Source of the DNA: Bacteroidota bacterium
GTDB lineage: Bacteria; Bacteroidota; Bacteroidia; Bacteroidales; F082
Direction of reading: 5' to 3'
Assembly (NCBI GenBank): GCA_003232915.1
Contig: QIKE01000049.1
Location: 1 to 42,086 of the forward strand
Length of the DNA stretch: 42,086 nt
The notes beneath the pieces are model-generated. The model saw only the letters and a list, made by a program, of their open reading frames with translations. It was not told the DNA's origin and ran no database searches. Positions 34,110 through 42,086 of the stretch are shown one piece after another (positions within the stretch are counted from its first letter, which is position 1; every line of letters starts with the position of its first letter). Made by a program: the position numbers and the translations under genes.

Positions 34110-34804
34110 TAGAAGTTGAAAATCTTGTTAAGAGGTTTGGCGCTTTTGTAGCCAACAATAATTTAACTTTTGATATCTATAAAGGTGAAATTTTTGGTTT
34201 TCTAGGTGCTAACGGAGCAGGAAAAACCACTACTATAAAAATCCTTTGCGGATTATTAAAACCAACTTCAGGGAAAGTACGAGTGGCCGGTGTAGATATA
34301 AATAAACATCCCGAAGATGTAAAAAAACGAATTGGATATATGTGCCAGTTTTTTTCTATGTATAATGATATGACGGTAAAAGAAAATTTTAGGTTTTACG
34401 GTGGCATATATGGCCTCAACAAAAAGGATATTAGCGACCGAACCAACTTTTATCTTGACAAATTGAATATGAAAAGTATTGAAAACATGTTGTTGAAAAA
34501 CATTCCACTCGGTTGGAAACAAAAACTCGCCTTTTCGGTGGCCAACTTGCATCATCCCGATATCATTTTTTTGGACGAACCCACAAGCGGCGTCGATCCG
34601 ATTACCCGACGACAATTCTGGGAAATGATTTACGAAGCTTCAGACAACGGAACCACGGTTTTTGTAACCACTCACTATATGGACGAAGCAGAATACTGCG
34701 AACGGGTTTCTATTATGTCGGAAGGAAAAATAAAAGCTTTAGGACGCCCAAGAGATTTGAATATAAATGATGTGTTCCTGAAAATAGCGAGAAATGTGGA
34801 ATGA
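34088..34804 (+). CDS. ABC transporter ATPase, second half of a split YbhF-type pump
   Basis: The 238-residue protein has Walker A GANGAGKTT (40-48), Q-loop Q87 (GYMCQFFSMY), Walker B IIFLDEP (159-165) and switch H196 (TTHYMDEA). The signature reads IPLGWKQK (139-146) in place of LSGGQ. It overlaps the first ATPase gene by 22 bp, so the two are translationally coupled and should form a heterodimer in which one ATP site is complete and the other degenerate. Confidence 0.92.
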   Translation: MDKREKIIEVENLVKRFGAFVANNNLTFDIYKGEIFGFLGANGAGKTTTIKILCGLLKPTSGKVRVAGVDINKHPEDVKKRIGYMCQFFSMYNDMTVKENFRFYGGIYGLNKKDISDRTNFYLDKLNMKSIENMLLKNIPLGWKQKLAFSVANLHHPDIIFLDEPTSGVDPITRRQFWEMIYEASDNGTTVFVTTHYMDEAEYCERVSIMSEGKIKALGRPRDLNINDVFLKIARNVE

Positions 34805-34896
34805 TGATTATAGAGTAGTTAAGCAATGTTTAAAAGAAGTAAATACCAATGATATTGCATTGGAACATAAATAATTGAAAATTTAATTGATAAAAA

Positions 34897-35997
34897 ATGT
34901 GGGCATTTATTAAAAAAGAGTTTTACCATATTTTCCGTGATTACCGTACTATGATTATCTTGTTTGGGATGCCATTGGCGCAAGTGTTTCTGTTCGGCTT
35001 TGCCATAACCAACGACATAAACAATGCTCATATTGCCATACTCGACAACTCGAAAGATGTGGTTACAAGGGAGATTACCCGAAAATTATTGTCTTCCCAT
35101 TATTTTATTCTCGATCGCTATCTGAAATCCAACAAAGAAATTAAACCCGCCTTCAGGAAAGGAGAAATTAAAGAGGTAGTAGTTTTTGAGAAAAATTTTG
35201 CAAGAAAAATTAAAACCGAAGGGAAAGCTCATATACAGCTAATTTTAGATGCTTCTAACCCCAACACCGCTAATCTTTTAAATTCTTATACCAAAGGAAT
35301 TATAAACACTTATATGTCTCAAAAATTAAAACTGTATGGTAACCTGCCGCTTAGTATTGGCGTGCAAAGCAAGATGCTTTATAATAAAGAATTAAAGAGT
35401 GTTTATATGTTTGTTCCCGGTATTATTACTGTTATTCTTATGCTGGTTTCCGCCATGATGACGTCAATTTCTATTACCCGCGAAAAGGAATTGGGTACTA
35501 TGGAAGCGCTACTTGTTTCGCCTGTTAAACCCAGTATTATCATTATCGGAAAAGTAGCTCCTTATGTGGTACTTTCTTTTATTAACCTGATAGTTATTTT
35601 ATTAGTTTCCCGGTTTGTTTTTGGCATGCCGGTTCAGGGCAGTGTTGCACTACTGTTGGGCGAAAGTTTGCTTTTTTTGTTTATGGCCTTATCTTTGGGG
35701 ATCTTAATTTCTACTATTAGCAAAACCCAGCAGCAAGCTATGATGCTTTCTATGTTTGCCCTAATGCTCCCCACAATTTTATTATCGGGTTTTATCTTCC
35801 CTACAGAAAATATGCCTGTGGTTTTACAATATCTGAGTAACATTATGCCTGCAAAATGGTTTATCATTATTATTAAAAATATTATGCTTAAAGGAGTTGG
35901 GTTTATTTATTTCTGGAAAGAAACTTTAATAATTTTCTTAATGACCCTGCTTTTTGTTAGCCTAAGCATAAAAAAGTTCAGCATTAGATTGAAATAA
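34897..35997 (+). CDS. ABC-2 type permease (YbhS/YbhR-like)
   Basis: The 366-residue inner-membrane protein has an N-terminal helix with the family start WAFIKKEFYHIFRDYRTMIILFGMPLAQVFLFGF, a large periplasmic loop (about 45-170) and five further helices with ITREKELGTMEALLVSPVKPSIIIIGKVAPY and ILLSGFIFPTENMPVVLQYLSNIMPAKWFI. It is the first of two permeases that should pair as the membrane part of the pump. Confidence 0.92.
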   Translation: MWAFIKKEFYHIFRDYRTMIILFGMPLAQVFLFGFAITNDINNAHIAILDNSKDVVTREITRKLLSSHYFILDRYLKSNKEIKPAFRKGEIKEVVVFEKNFARKIKTEGKAHIQLILDASNPNTANLLNSYTKGIINTYMSQKLKLYGNLPLSIGVQSKMLYNKELKSVYMFVPGIITVILMLVSAMMTSISITREKELGTMEALLVSPVKPSIIIIGKVAPYVVLSFINLIVILLVSRFVFGMPVQGSVALLLGESLLFLFMALSLGILISTISKTQQQAMMLSMFALMLPTILLSGFIFPTENMPVVLQYLSNIMPAKWFIIIIKNIMLKGVGFIYFWKETLIIFLMTLLFVSLSIKKFSIRLK

Positions 35998-36013
35998 CTT
36001 AAATATTAAGACG

Positions 36014-37126
36014 TTGAGAACTATCCGTTACATATTGCAAAAAGAATTTATCCAGATCTTCCGTGATAAATCGTTGTTGCCCATAATTATTTTAATCCCG
36101 ATTATTGAATTGCTAATATTGTCTTATACAGCCACATTTGAGATAAAAAAGGTTCGTCTTATAGTTGTTGATCAAGATCACTCTACGGAATCGCGCCATT
36201 TAATTGATAGATTTTCGGGATCTTCTTTTTATCGTTATTTAGGTCAAAAAGCATCTTACGACAAAGCAAAAGAGGCTGTTGCCAAAGGGGATGCCGATCA
36301 GTTTATAGTTATTGAACCCCATTTTGAAAAAAAACTACTCAACGAAAAAAAAGGCGAAATACAAATAACTACAGATGCCATTAACGGCAGTGCCGCCGGC
36401 TTGATGGCTGCCTATGCCATTTCTATCATCAACAACTTTAACAAAGCCATTCTTATCAAAAAGTTACCCCTGCATTTCAGCGGTATGCCCATTCAAATCT
36501 CCTCCTCGTTCTGGTACAATCCCGAACTCAATTATATCACTTATATGGTTCCAGGAATTCTGGTATTGCTAATTACAATCATTGCCTTGTTTTTGTCATC
36601 AATGAATATTGTGAAAGAAAAGGAGTTGGGAACCATAGAACAACTCAATGTTACACCCATACGAAAATTTGAATTTATTGCCGGAAAACTAATCCCTTTT
36701 TGGATTATTGCAATGGTCGATTTGATAATTGGTTTGCTCGTTGCCCGATTTTGGTTTGGTATCATCATTTTTGGAAACCCGTTACTTCTTCTTTTTGTAG
36801 CATCAGTCTATCTTGTGTTGGTATTAGCCATAGGGTTGTTTATTTCGACCTTGACGAAAACTATGCAACAGTCTATGTTCATCTCATGGTTTGTTTTGGT
36901 TATTTTTATTTTAATGAGTGGTTTATTCACCCCGGTGGAAAGTATGCCCTTATGGGCACAGCAATTGAATATGGTCAATCCCCTTGCCTACTTCATTAAA
37001 ATCAACCGGATGATTATGCTGAAAGGTGCTACATTTTACGACTTTCATAAAGATTTTTTTATTCTTACCGGCTATGCAGTTGCTATGCTGATTTTTTCCA
37101 CTTTAAAATATAAAAAAACAAGTTAG
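36014..37126 (+). CDS. ABC-2 type permease (second subunit), TTG start
   Basis: The 370-residue protein starts with TTG; translated from there it reads MRTIRYILQKEFIQIFRDKSLL, matching the usual beginning of the family and of the gene before it, and no suitable ATG lies near. It has the same topology: periplasmic loop, KEKELGTIEQLNVTPIRKFEFIAGK, and FILMSGLFTPVESMPLWAQQLN. It follows the first permease by 16 bp and ends the operon, tail to tail with the DHOD-like gene (25 bp apart). Confidence 0.92.
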   Translation: MRTIRYILQKEFIQIFRDKSLLPIIILIPIIELLILSYTATFEIKKVRLIVVDQDHSTESRHLIDRFSGSSFYRYLGQKASYDKAKEAVAKGDADQFIVIEPHFEKKLLNEKKGEIQITTDAINGSAAGLMAAYAISIINNFNKAILIKKLPLHFSGMPIQISSSFWYNPELNYITYMVPGILVLLITIIALFLSSMNIVKEKELGTIEQLNVTPIRKFEFIAGKLIPFWIIAMVDLIIGLLVARFWFGIIIFGNPLLLLFVASVYLVLVLAIGLFISTLTKTMQQSMFISWFVLVIFILMSGLFTPVESMPLWAQQLNMVNPLAYFIKINRMIMLKGATFYDFHKDFFILTGYAVAMLIFSTLKYKKTS

Positions 37127-37151
37127 TTCCCCCAATACCGCAACAATTTTT

Positions 37152-38150
37152 TTACTTAATATCACCAAAATATTTCATAAACTGCATTCTTTCGTAAACG
37201 GCAGGTTGAGAAGTACTTTCCTGACTAAGCCGACCACGAAACTGGTCGATATAATTAAAGCCTTTTTCTTCCATCCAATCGCTGACAAATTTGGTAATAT
37301 CAAGAAGATAAGAGGGGCCGTGTTTATAAATAGCTGAAGCAATTTGAACAATATTGGTACCGGCAAGTAACTGTTTTACAACTGCTTCGCCATTGTGGAC
37401 CCCTGTTGTGGCAGCAATACTCATTTTCACCCTTTTGGCCATAATGGCCACCCAACGTAAGGTGTTTGCCATGTCGGAACCATGACTAAAAATATCAGCG
37501 TGTGTAACTCTTATGTCCTTGATGCTTATATCAGGACTGGAAAAACGATTGAACATCACCACACCGTCGGCTCCATAGGTTTCAAGATTTTTAATTACCT
37601 TTCCGAGATTTGAAAAGTAGGGGCTAATTTTTACGGATACGGGAATTTCCACAAGGCTTTTTACTTTTTTCAGAACGCTGTAATATACTTGTTCGTTTTC
37701 GTCGCAGTTTCTATCAAGATCGAAAGGCATAACAAAAATATTGAGTTCGAGAGCATCGGCACCTGCTTCTTCTATTTGCTTTGCAAAGCCAGTCCATTCT
37801 AAGGATGTAACAGCGTTGATGCTTGCAATAACAGGAATGTTCACTTTGCTTTTTGCTTCGAGAATCAAGTTAAGATAAGTACTCAACTCTTTTTCTTTAA
37901 TATGGATATCAATATAGTCCAATGTTTCGGAATAATCGGCATACATCATATTATCTTCCTGCATTTGTTTAAAATTATACTCGGCTTCGAGAATAATTTG
38001 TTCTTCGAAAATTGATTTGAGAACAACGGCGCCGGCACCGTTTTTTTCAAGTTCAACAATATCGTTCACCGAGTTGGTCAAACCCGAACTGGCAATTACG
38101 ATCGGGTTGCGTAAGTCTAAACCAAGATATTTTGTGCTAAGGTCTGTCAT
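37152..38150 (-). CDS. Dihydroorotate-dehydrogenase-like flavoprotein
   Basis: The 332-residue TIM-barrel protein begins STKYLGLDLRNPIVIASSGLT and has the FMN-phosphate type IAATTGVHNGEAVVKQLLAGTNIVQIASAIYKHG near the C-terminus. The loop that carries SCPN and the catalytic cysteine in class 1 dihydroorotate dehydrogenases reads LNIFVMPFD (136-144), so it probably does not oxidise dihydroorotate in the usual way. Such proteins are often annotated beside Nfn genes in Bacteroidota. It lies 85 bp downstream of nfnB on the same strand and may draw electrons from that complex; the substrate is unknown. Confidence 0.85.
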   Translation of the reverse strand: MTDLSTKYLGLDLRNPIVIASSGLTNSVNDIVELEKNGAGAVVLKSIFEEQIILEAEYNFKQMQEDNMMYADYSETLDYIDIHIKEKELSTYLNLILEAKSKVNIPVIASINAVTSLEWTGFAKQIEEAGADALELNIFVMPFDLDRNCDENEQVYYSVLKKVKSLVEIPVSVKISPYFSNLGKVIKNLETYGADGVVMFNRFSSPDISIKDIRVTHADIFSHGSDMANTLRWVAIMAKRVKMSIAATTGVHNGEAVVKQLLAGTNIVQIASAIYKHGPSYLLDITKFVSDWMEEKGFNYIDQFRGRLSQESTSQPAVYERMQFMKYFGDIK

Positions 38151-38235
38151 GATATTTTAAATTTAGTGATTTCAAAAAAAAGTACAGTATTAAAAAGGAT
38201 ATTGGGAAAAGCTATCGCGTTTCCTTTTTTATTTA

Positions 38236-39723
38236 TCAATTCGCTTTAACTTTCTCCTGCAAATATTTGTGCATACCGGCTGCTGCTACACGGCCGTCGC
38301 CCATTGCAAGAATTACGGTAGCACCTCCGCGGACAATATCACCACCTGCAAAAATATTAGGGATTGAACTTTGCATTGTATCTTTATCAACAACAATGGT
38401 TCCCCAGTTAGTCATTTTCAAGTCTTTGAGACTACTTGGAACAATAGGATTGGGAGAAACGCCAACGGCGACAACCACGAGATCTACAGCAATATCGAAT
38501 TCGGAACCTTCGATGGGTATTGGCCTACGACGTCCGGAAGCATCGGGTTCTCCAAGTCGCATTTTCCGGATGCGCATTCTGTTTACCCGTCCGTTTTCGT
38601 CGGCAAAATATTCCACGGGATTATGCAAATTCATAAATTCAATTTCTTCGTCTTGTGCGTGGTGTACTTCTTCAACACGGGCAGGCATTTCTTCTATCGA
38701 ACGACGATAAATAATCATAGACCGTTCGGCACCAAGACGTTTGGCTGTGCGAACAGAATCCATTGCCGTGTTGCCACCACCGATAACCGCCACATTTTTA
38801 CCAAAAAGTACAGGCGTATCATAATCGTCGTAAGCCGCTTTCATCAAATTTATACGGGTTAGATATTCGTTAGAAGAAAAAATACCGTTGAAGTTTTCGC
38901 CGGGAATATTCATAAAACGTGGTAACCCGGCACCGCTACCGACAAAGAATGCCTTAAAACCCTGTTCTTTAAGATCGTCGAAAGAGGCGGTTTTGCCGAC
39001 AATAAAATTGGTATGAAATTTCACGCCCATTTTGCGCATGCTTTCAATCTCAATATCCACAATGTCGTTAGGCAACCTAAATTCAGGGATGCCATATTTC
39101 AACACGCCACCGATTTCGTGAAGAGCTTCGAAAACCGTTACATCGTAACCCAATTTCGCCAAATCGCCGGCAGCAGCAAGACCTGAAGGTCCCGACCCAA
39201 CCACGGCAACTTTTATACCGTTAGATTCGGCAACATTAGGAATCGACATTTTTCCGCTATTACGTTCGTAATCTGCCGAAAAACGTTCGAGATTACCGAT
39301 TGCAATAGGCGGTTTGTGAAGTTTTTGTGTATAAAAACAGCTTAGTTCGCATTGTTTTTCCTGTGGACAAACACGACCGCAAACAGCCGGTAGTGCATTG
39401 GTTTCTTTAATTACGGTGGCAGCACCAAGAAAATCACGAATTTCAATTTTTTTTATAAATTCAGGAATGTTAATCCCCACAGGGCAACCGATAGTACAAG
39501 TTGGCGCAGGGCAATCAAGGCAACGATGCGACTCAGCTATCGCCATTTCTTCACTGATACCCGAGTTTACTTCTATACTGTTTTTATTTCTAATGTGGGG
39601 ATCTTGCTCTGGCATTTTTACACGTTCATAGCTGGTGCGCTCTTTTGTCTTCATCGACTTTCTGAGTTCGATACGCCATGAATCCGACCTTCCTTCTTTA
39701 ATGTATTCTGCGATATTTTCCAT
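38236..39723 (-). CDS. nfnB: NADH-dependent reduced ferredoxin:NADP+ oxidoreductase, large subunit (GltD-like)
   Basis: The 495-residue protein has two N-terminal [4Fe-4S] sites (C68, C71, C76, C80 and C115, C119, C125, C129), a FAD-binding fold (VVGSGPSGLAAAGDLAKLG, from 175), a NADPH-binding fold (IGGGNTAMDS, 314-323) and the C-terminal GGDIVRGGATVILAMGDGR. Alone it resembles the small subunit of glutamate synthase, but its coupling to the FNR-like gene upstream (overlap TAATG) identifies the Nfn transhydrogenase. That complex uses electron bifurcation between NADPH, ferredoxin and NAD in the cytosol of anaerobes. Confidence 0.92.
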   Translation of the reverse strand: MENIAEYIKEGRSDSWRIELRKSMKTKERTSYERVKMPEQDPHIRNKNSIEVNSGISEEMAIAESHRCLDCPAPTCTIGCPVGINIPEFIKKIEIRDFLGAATVIKETNALPAVCGRVCPQEKQCELSCFYTQKLHKPPIAIGNLERFSADYERNSGKMSIPNVAESNGIKVAVVGSGPSGLAAAGDLAKLGYDVTVFEALHEIGGVLKYGIPEFRLPNDIVDIEIESMRKMGVKFHTNFIVGKTASFDDLKEQGFKAFFVGSGAGLPRFMNIPGENFNGIFSSNEYLTRINLMKAAYDDYDTPVLFGKNVAVIGGGNTAMDSVRTAKRLGAERSMIIYRRSIEEMPARVEEVHHAQDEEIEFMNLHNPVEYFADENGRVNRMRIRKMRLGEPDASGRRRPIPIEGSEFDIAVDLVVVAVGVSPNPIVPSSLKDLKMTNWGTIVVDKDTMQSSIPNIFAGGDIVRGGATVILAMGDGRVAAAGMHKYLQEKVKAN

Positions 39724-40559
39724 TATGCAACTGTTTCAACGGTTCTTAAATATTTTTCGTATGCTTCGTGCTCTTGCATTTTATATGCACCCATACGCAT
39801 CATCATCTGGCTCCAGTCAACTTGAAAAGCATCAAATTCGGGGCCGTCAACACATACAAATTTCGTTTTTCCACCCACAGAAACACGGCAAGCACCACAC
39901 ATCCCCGTACCATCAACCATAATAGTATTTAAACTTACCACTGTTGGAATGTTGTATTTTTTAGTTGTGAGACTTCCGAATTTCATCATAATTGCAGGAC
40001 CAATCAAAACGGCCATATTTACTTTTTCGCGTTGAATAACTTCTTCCATACCCGCAGTTACAAGACCTTTTTTACCATATGAACCATCGTCGGTCATAAC
40101 GATTAGTTCGTCAGAATAATTCCGCATTTCATCTTCGAGAATAATCAATTCTTTGGTGCGACCTGCAAGTACCGTAATAACTTTGTTTCCCGCTTTTTTC
40201 AAAGCTTTTACAATAGGCATCAAGGGTGCAACACCTACTCCGCCACCGGCACAAAGTACTGTACCCTTTTTTTCGATGTGAGTAGCATGCCCAAGTGGCC
40301 CAACAATGTCAAGGATTTCTTCGCCCTCATTCATGGCAAGCAATTTTGCTGAAGTAACACCCACTTTTTGTACTACAACTGTAATGGTGCCTTTTTCTTT
40401 GTCACCATCAGCAATGGTCAATGGAATTCGTTCTCCTTTTTCATCTATCCTAATAATAACAAAGTGCCCTGCTTTACGAATTATTGCAATATCAGGAGAT
40501 TCGATAACAATCTTTGCAACATTTTCTGAGAAAAATTCCTTTTCAACTATTTTGTTCAT
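39723..40559 (-). CDS. nfnA: NADH-dependent reduced ferredoxin:NADP+ oxidoreductase, small subunit (FNR-like)
   Basis: ATG 40559 (MNKIVEKEFF) is preferred to an upstream start at 40601, giving 278 residues. It has a FAD domain (RIPLTIA, 44-50), an NAD-binding motif GGGVGVAP (105-112), and a [2Fe-2S] site with C221, C224 and C236; D216 in VDGTGMCGAC could be the aspartate ligand known for Nfn. The gene is the first of nfnA-nfnB-DHOD-like. A -7 element lies 40 bp upstream, and the long minisatellite starts 132 bp upstream. Confidence 0.92.
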   Translation of the reverse strand: MNKIVEKEFFSENVAKIVIESPDIAIIRKAGHFVIIRIDEKGERIPLTIADGDKEKGTITVVVQKVGVTSAKLLAMNEGEEILDIVGPLGHATHIEKKGTVLCAGGGVGVAPLMPIVKALKKAGNKVITVLAGRTKELIILEDEMRNYSDELIVMTDDGSYGKKGLVTAGMEEVIQREKVNMAVLIGPAIMMKFGSLTTKKYNIPTVVSLNTIMVDGTGMCGACRVSVGGKTKFVCVDGPEFDAFQVDWSQMMMRMGAYKMQEHEAYEKYLRTVETVA

Positions 40560-40598
40560 TGTATCGTTTTGGTTTATTAATGTTCTAATAAAAAGTCG

Positions 40599-40606
40599 CA
40601 AATTTA
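40599..40606 (-). promoter_or_regulatory. -7 element TAAATTTG of the nfn operon
   Basis: A perfect TAnnTTTG on the minus strand lies 40 bp before the start codon of nfnA. No TTG stands at the usual distance upstream. The minisatellite begins about 85 bp further upstream. Confidence 0.5.
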
Positions 40607-40690
40607 ACCATTATACAAGTATGCCGTTAGAAAAAAAAAGCATGCATAGCATTCTTACAGTAAACCAATGTATTAAATATTAAATTTAAA

Positions 40691-42086
40691 TTCAATCTAC
40701 TCCAATCCCTTCAATCCCTTCAATCTACTCCAATCCCTTCAATCCTTTCAATCCCTTCAATCCCTTCAATCCTCTCAATCCTTTCAATCCCTTCAATCCC
40801 TTCAATCCCTTCAATCCCTTCAATCCCTTCAATCCCTTCAATCCCTTCAATCCCTTCAATCCCATCAATCCCTTCAATCCCTTCAATCCCTTCAATCCCT
40901 TCAATCCCTTCAATCTACTTCAATCCTTTCAATCCTCTCAATCCCATCAATCCCTTCAATCCCATCAATCCCCCTTCAATCCCTTCAATCCTCTCAATCC
41001 CATCAATCCCATCAATCCCTTCAATCCCTTCAATCCCTTCAATCCTTTCAATCCCTTCAATCCCTTCAATCCCATCAATCCCATCAATCCCTTCAATCCC
41101 TTCAATCCCTCCAATCCTTTCAATCCTCTCAATCCTTTCAATCCCTTCAATCCTTTCAATCCCATCAATCCCTTCAATCCCCCTTCAATCCTCTCAATCC
41201 TTTCAATCCCTTCAATCCTCTCAATCCTCTCAATCCCTTCAATCCCTTCAATCCCTTCAATCCTTTCAATCCTTTCAATCCTTTCAATCCTTTCAATCCC
41301 TTCAATCCCTTCAATCCCATCAATCCCATCAATCCCATCAATCCCATCAATCCCATCAATCCCATCAATCCCTTCAATCCCTTCAATCCTTTCAATCCTC
41401 TCAATCCCATCAATCCCATCAATCCCATCAATCCCATCAATCCCATCAATCCCATCAATCCCTTCAATCCTTTCAATCCCTTCAATCCTTTCAATCCTTT
41501 CAATCCCTTCAATCCTCTCAATCCTCTCAATCCCTTCAATCCCTTCAATCCCTTCAATCCTTTCAATCCTCTCAATCCCTTCAATCCCTTCAATCCCCCT
41601 TCAATCCCTTCAATCCCTTCAATCCCATCAATCCCTTCAATCCCTTCAATCCCATCAATCCCTTCAATCCTTTCAATCCCTTCAATCCCATCAATCCCAT
41701 CAATCCCATCAATCCCTTCAATCCTTTCAATCCTTTCAATCCTTTCAATCCCTTCAATCTCTTCAATCCTCTCAATCCTCTCAATCCCTTCAATCCCTTC
41801 AATCCTCTCAATCCTCTCAATCCCTTCAATCCCTTCAATCCCTTCAATCCTTTCAATCCTCTCAATCCCTTCAATCCCATCAATCCTTTCAATCCCTTCA
41901 ATCCCTTCAATCCCTTCAATCCCCCTTCAATCCTCTCAATCCTCTCAATCCTTTCAATCCTTTCAATCCCATCAATCCCTTCAATCCTTTCAATCCTTTC
42001 AATCCTTTCAATCCCATCAATCCCTTCAATCCCTTCAATCCCTTCAATCCCTTCAATCCCTTCAATCCTTTCAATCCCTTCAATCC
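40691..42086. repeat. Minisatellite of 9-bp units, at least 1396 bp, running off the window end
   Basis: The unit on the plus strand is CCCTTCAAT with variants CCTTTCAAT, CCTCTCAAT, CCCATCAAT, and rare CCCTCCAAT and CTCTTCAAT. Counting by position gives 146 units of 9 bp, three of 10 bp (CTACTCCAAT at 40697 and 40725, CTACTTCAAT at 40915) and four of 11 bp with five C (C runs at 40970, 41179, 41595, 41921). The plus strand contains no G from 40671 to 42086. The minus strand can be read as Lys/Arg/Met-Gly-Leu repeats, but only with TTG starts and with frame breaks at each 11-bp unit, so it is taken as non-coding. Confidence 0.97.

Noticed and set aside
40725-41919. Four minus-strand open frames of Lys-Gly-Leu repeats in the minisatellite
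   Set aside because: They start at TTG codons that are part of every repeat unit and end wherever an 11-bp unit shifts the frame. Other frames on both strands are open as well (for example Asn-Pro-Phe on the plus strand). There is no ribosome binding site or other sign of a gene.
40691-42086. CRISPR array at the window end
   Set aside because: The units are 9 bp and adjacent, with no unique spacers and no cas genes.

Overview
The window comes from a low-GC member of the Bacteroidota, probably a Bacteroidales-like anaerobe or facultative anaerobe. The signs are promoters of the phylum type (TTG, 19-20 bp, TAnnTTTG), a gingipain-family protease with a type IX secretion sorting domain, an ECF sigma/FecR pair, a lipid-anchored BamA/TamA homologue (TamL), glycine-lipid type acyltransferases and a Bacteroidota-type ParE. 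Almost all genes are chromosomal core or semi-core. There is no phage, integron, CRISPR array or transposase.

Layout. 289-1201: a thioredoxin-glutaredoxin fusion and a GroES-like protein. 1315-3388 (minus): folA and thyA, plus a bifunctional-nuclease/UVR protein. 3777-6164: a divergent membrane pyrophosphatase. 6460-7523: tRNA-Gly(CCC), a Crp/Fnr regulator and a DUF2892 protein. 7744-9600: parE. 9817-12798: a tight cluster of a DUF1858/DUF2249 protein, a heme-copper/NnrS-like membrane protein, a DUF59 Fe-S assembly factor and an Rrf2 regulator with three cysteines, which looks like a nitric-oxide or Fe-S stress module. 13153-14625: an NhaC Na+/H+ antiporter. 15044-20656 (minus): FecR, ECF sigma factor and a gingipain-like protease. 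20999-22231 (minus): a LolC/E-type permease. 22659-25197: glsA-like and glsB-like acyltransferases and engB. Then come tRNA-Val(UAC), tamL and a RecD-like helicase. 29370-37126: a seven-gene efflux operon (TetR, TolC, HlyD, DUF2147, two ABC ATPases, two ABC-2 permeases). 37152-40559 (minus): the NfnAB transhydrogenase and a dihydroorotate-dehydrogenase-like protein.

The last 1.4 kb (40691 to the window end) is a minisatellite of about 153 units of 9 bp. Its plus strand has no G at all; its minus strand carries repeated GGG tracts spaced for G-quadruplex folding. It lies just upstream of the nfnA promoter and runs off the window end.

Shared themes are redox and sodium energetics (pyrophosphatase, NhaC, Nfn), envelope building (TamL, Lol permease, glycine lipids, type IX cargo) and stress sensing (Crp/Fnr, Rrf2). 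Several computed open frames start on TTG codons that are really the end of a TAnnTTTG promoter element, and those starts have been corrected here. The best candidates for something new are the minisatellite, the DUF2249/heme-copper-like/DUF59/Rrf2 cluster with a 20-bp palindrome after it, the divergent pyrophosphatase, and the complementary degeneracy of the two efflux ATPases.
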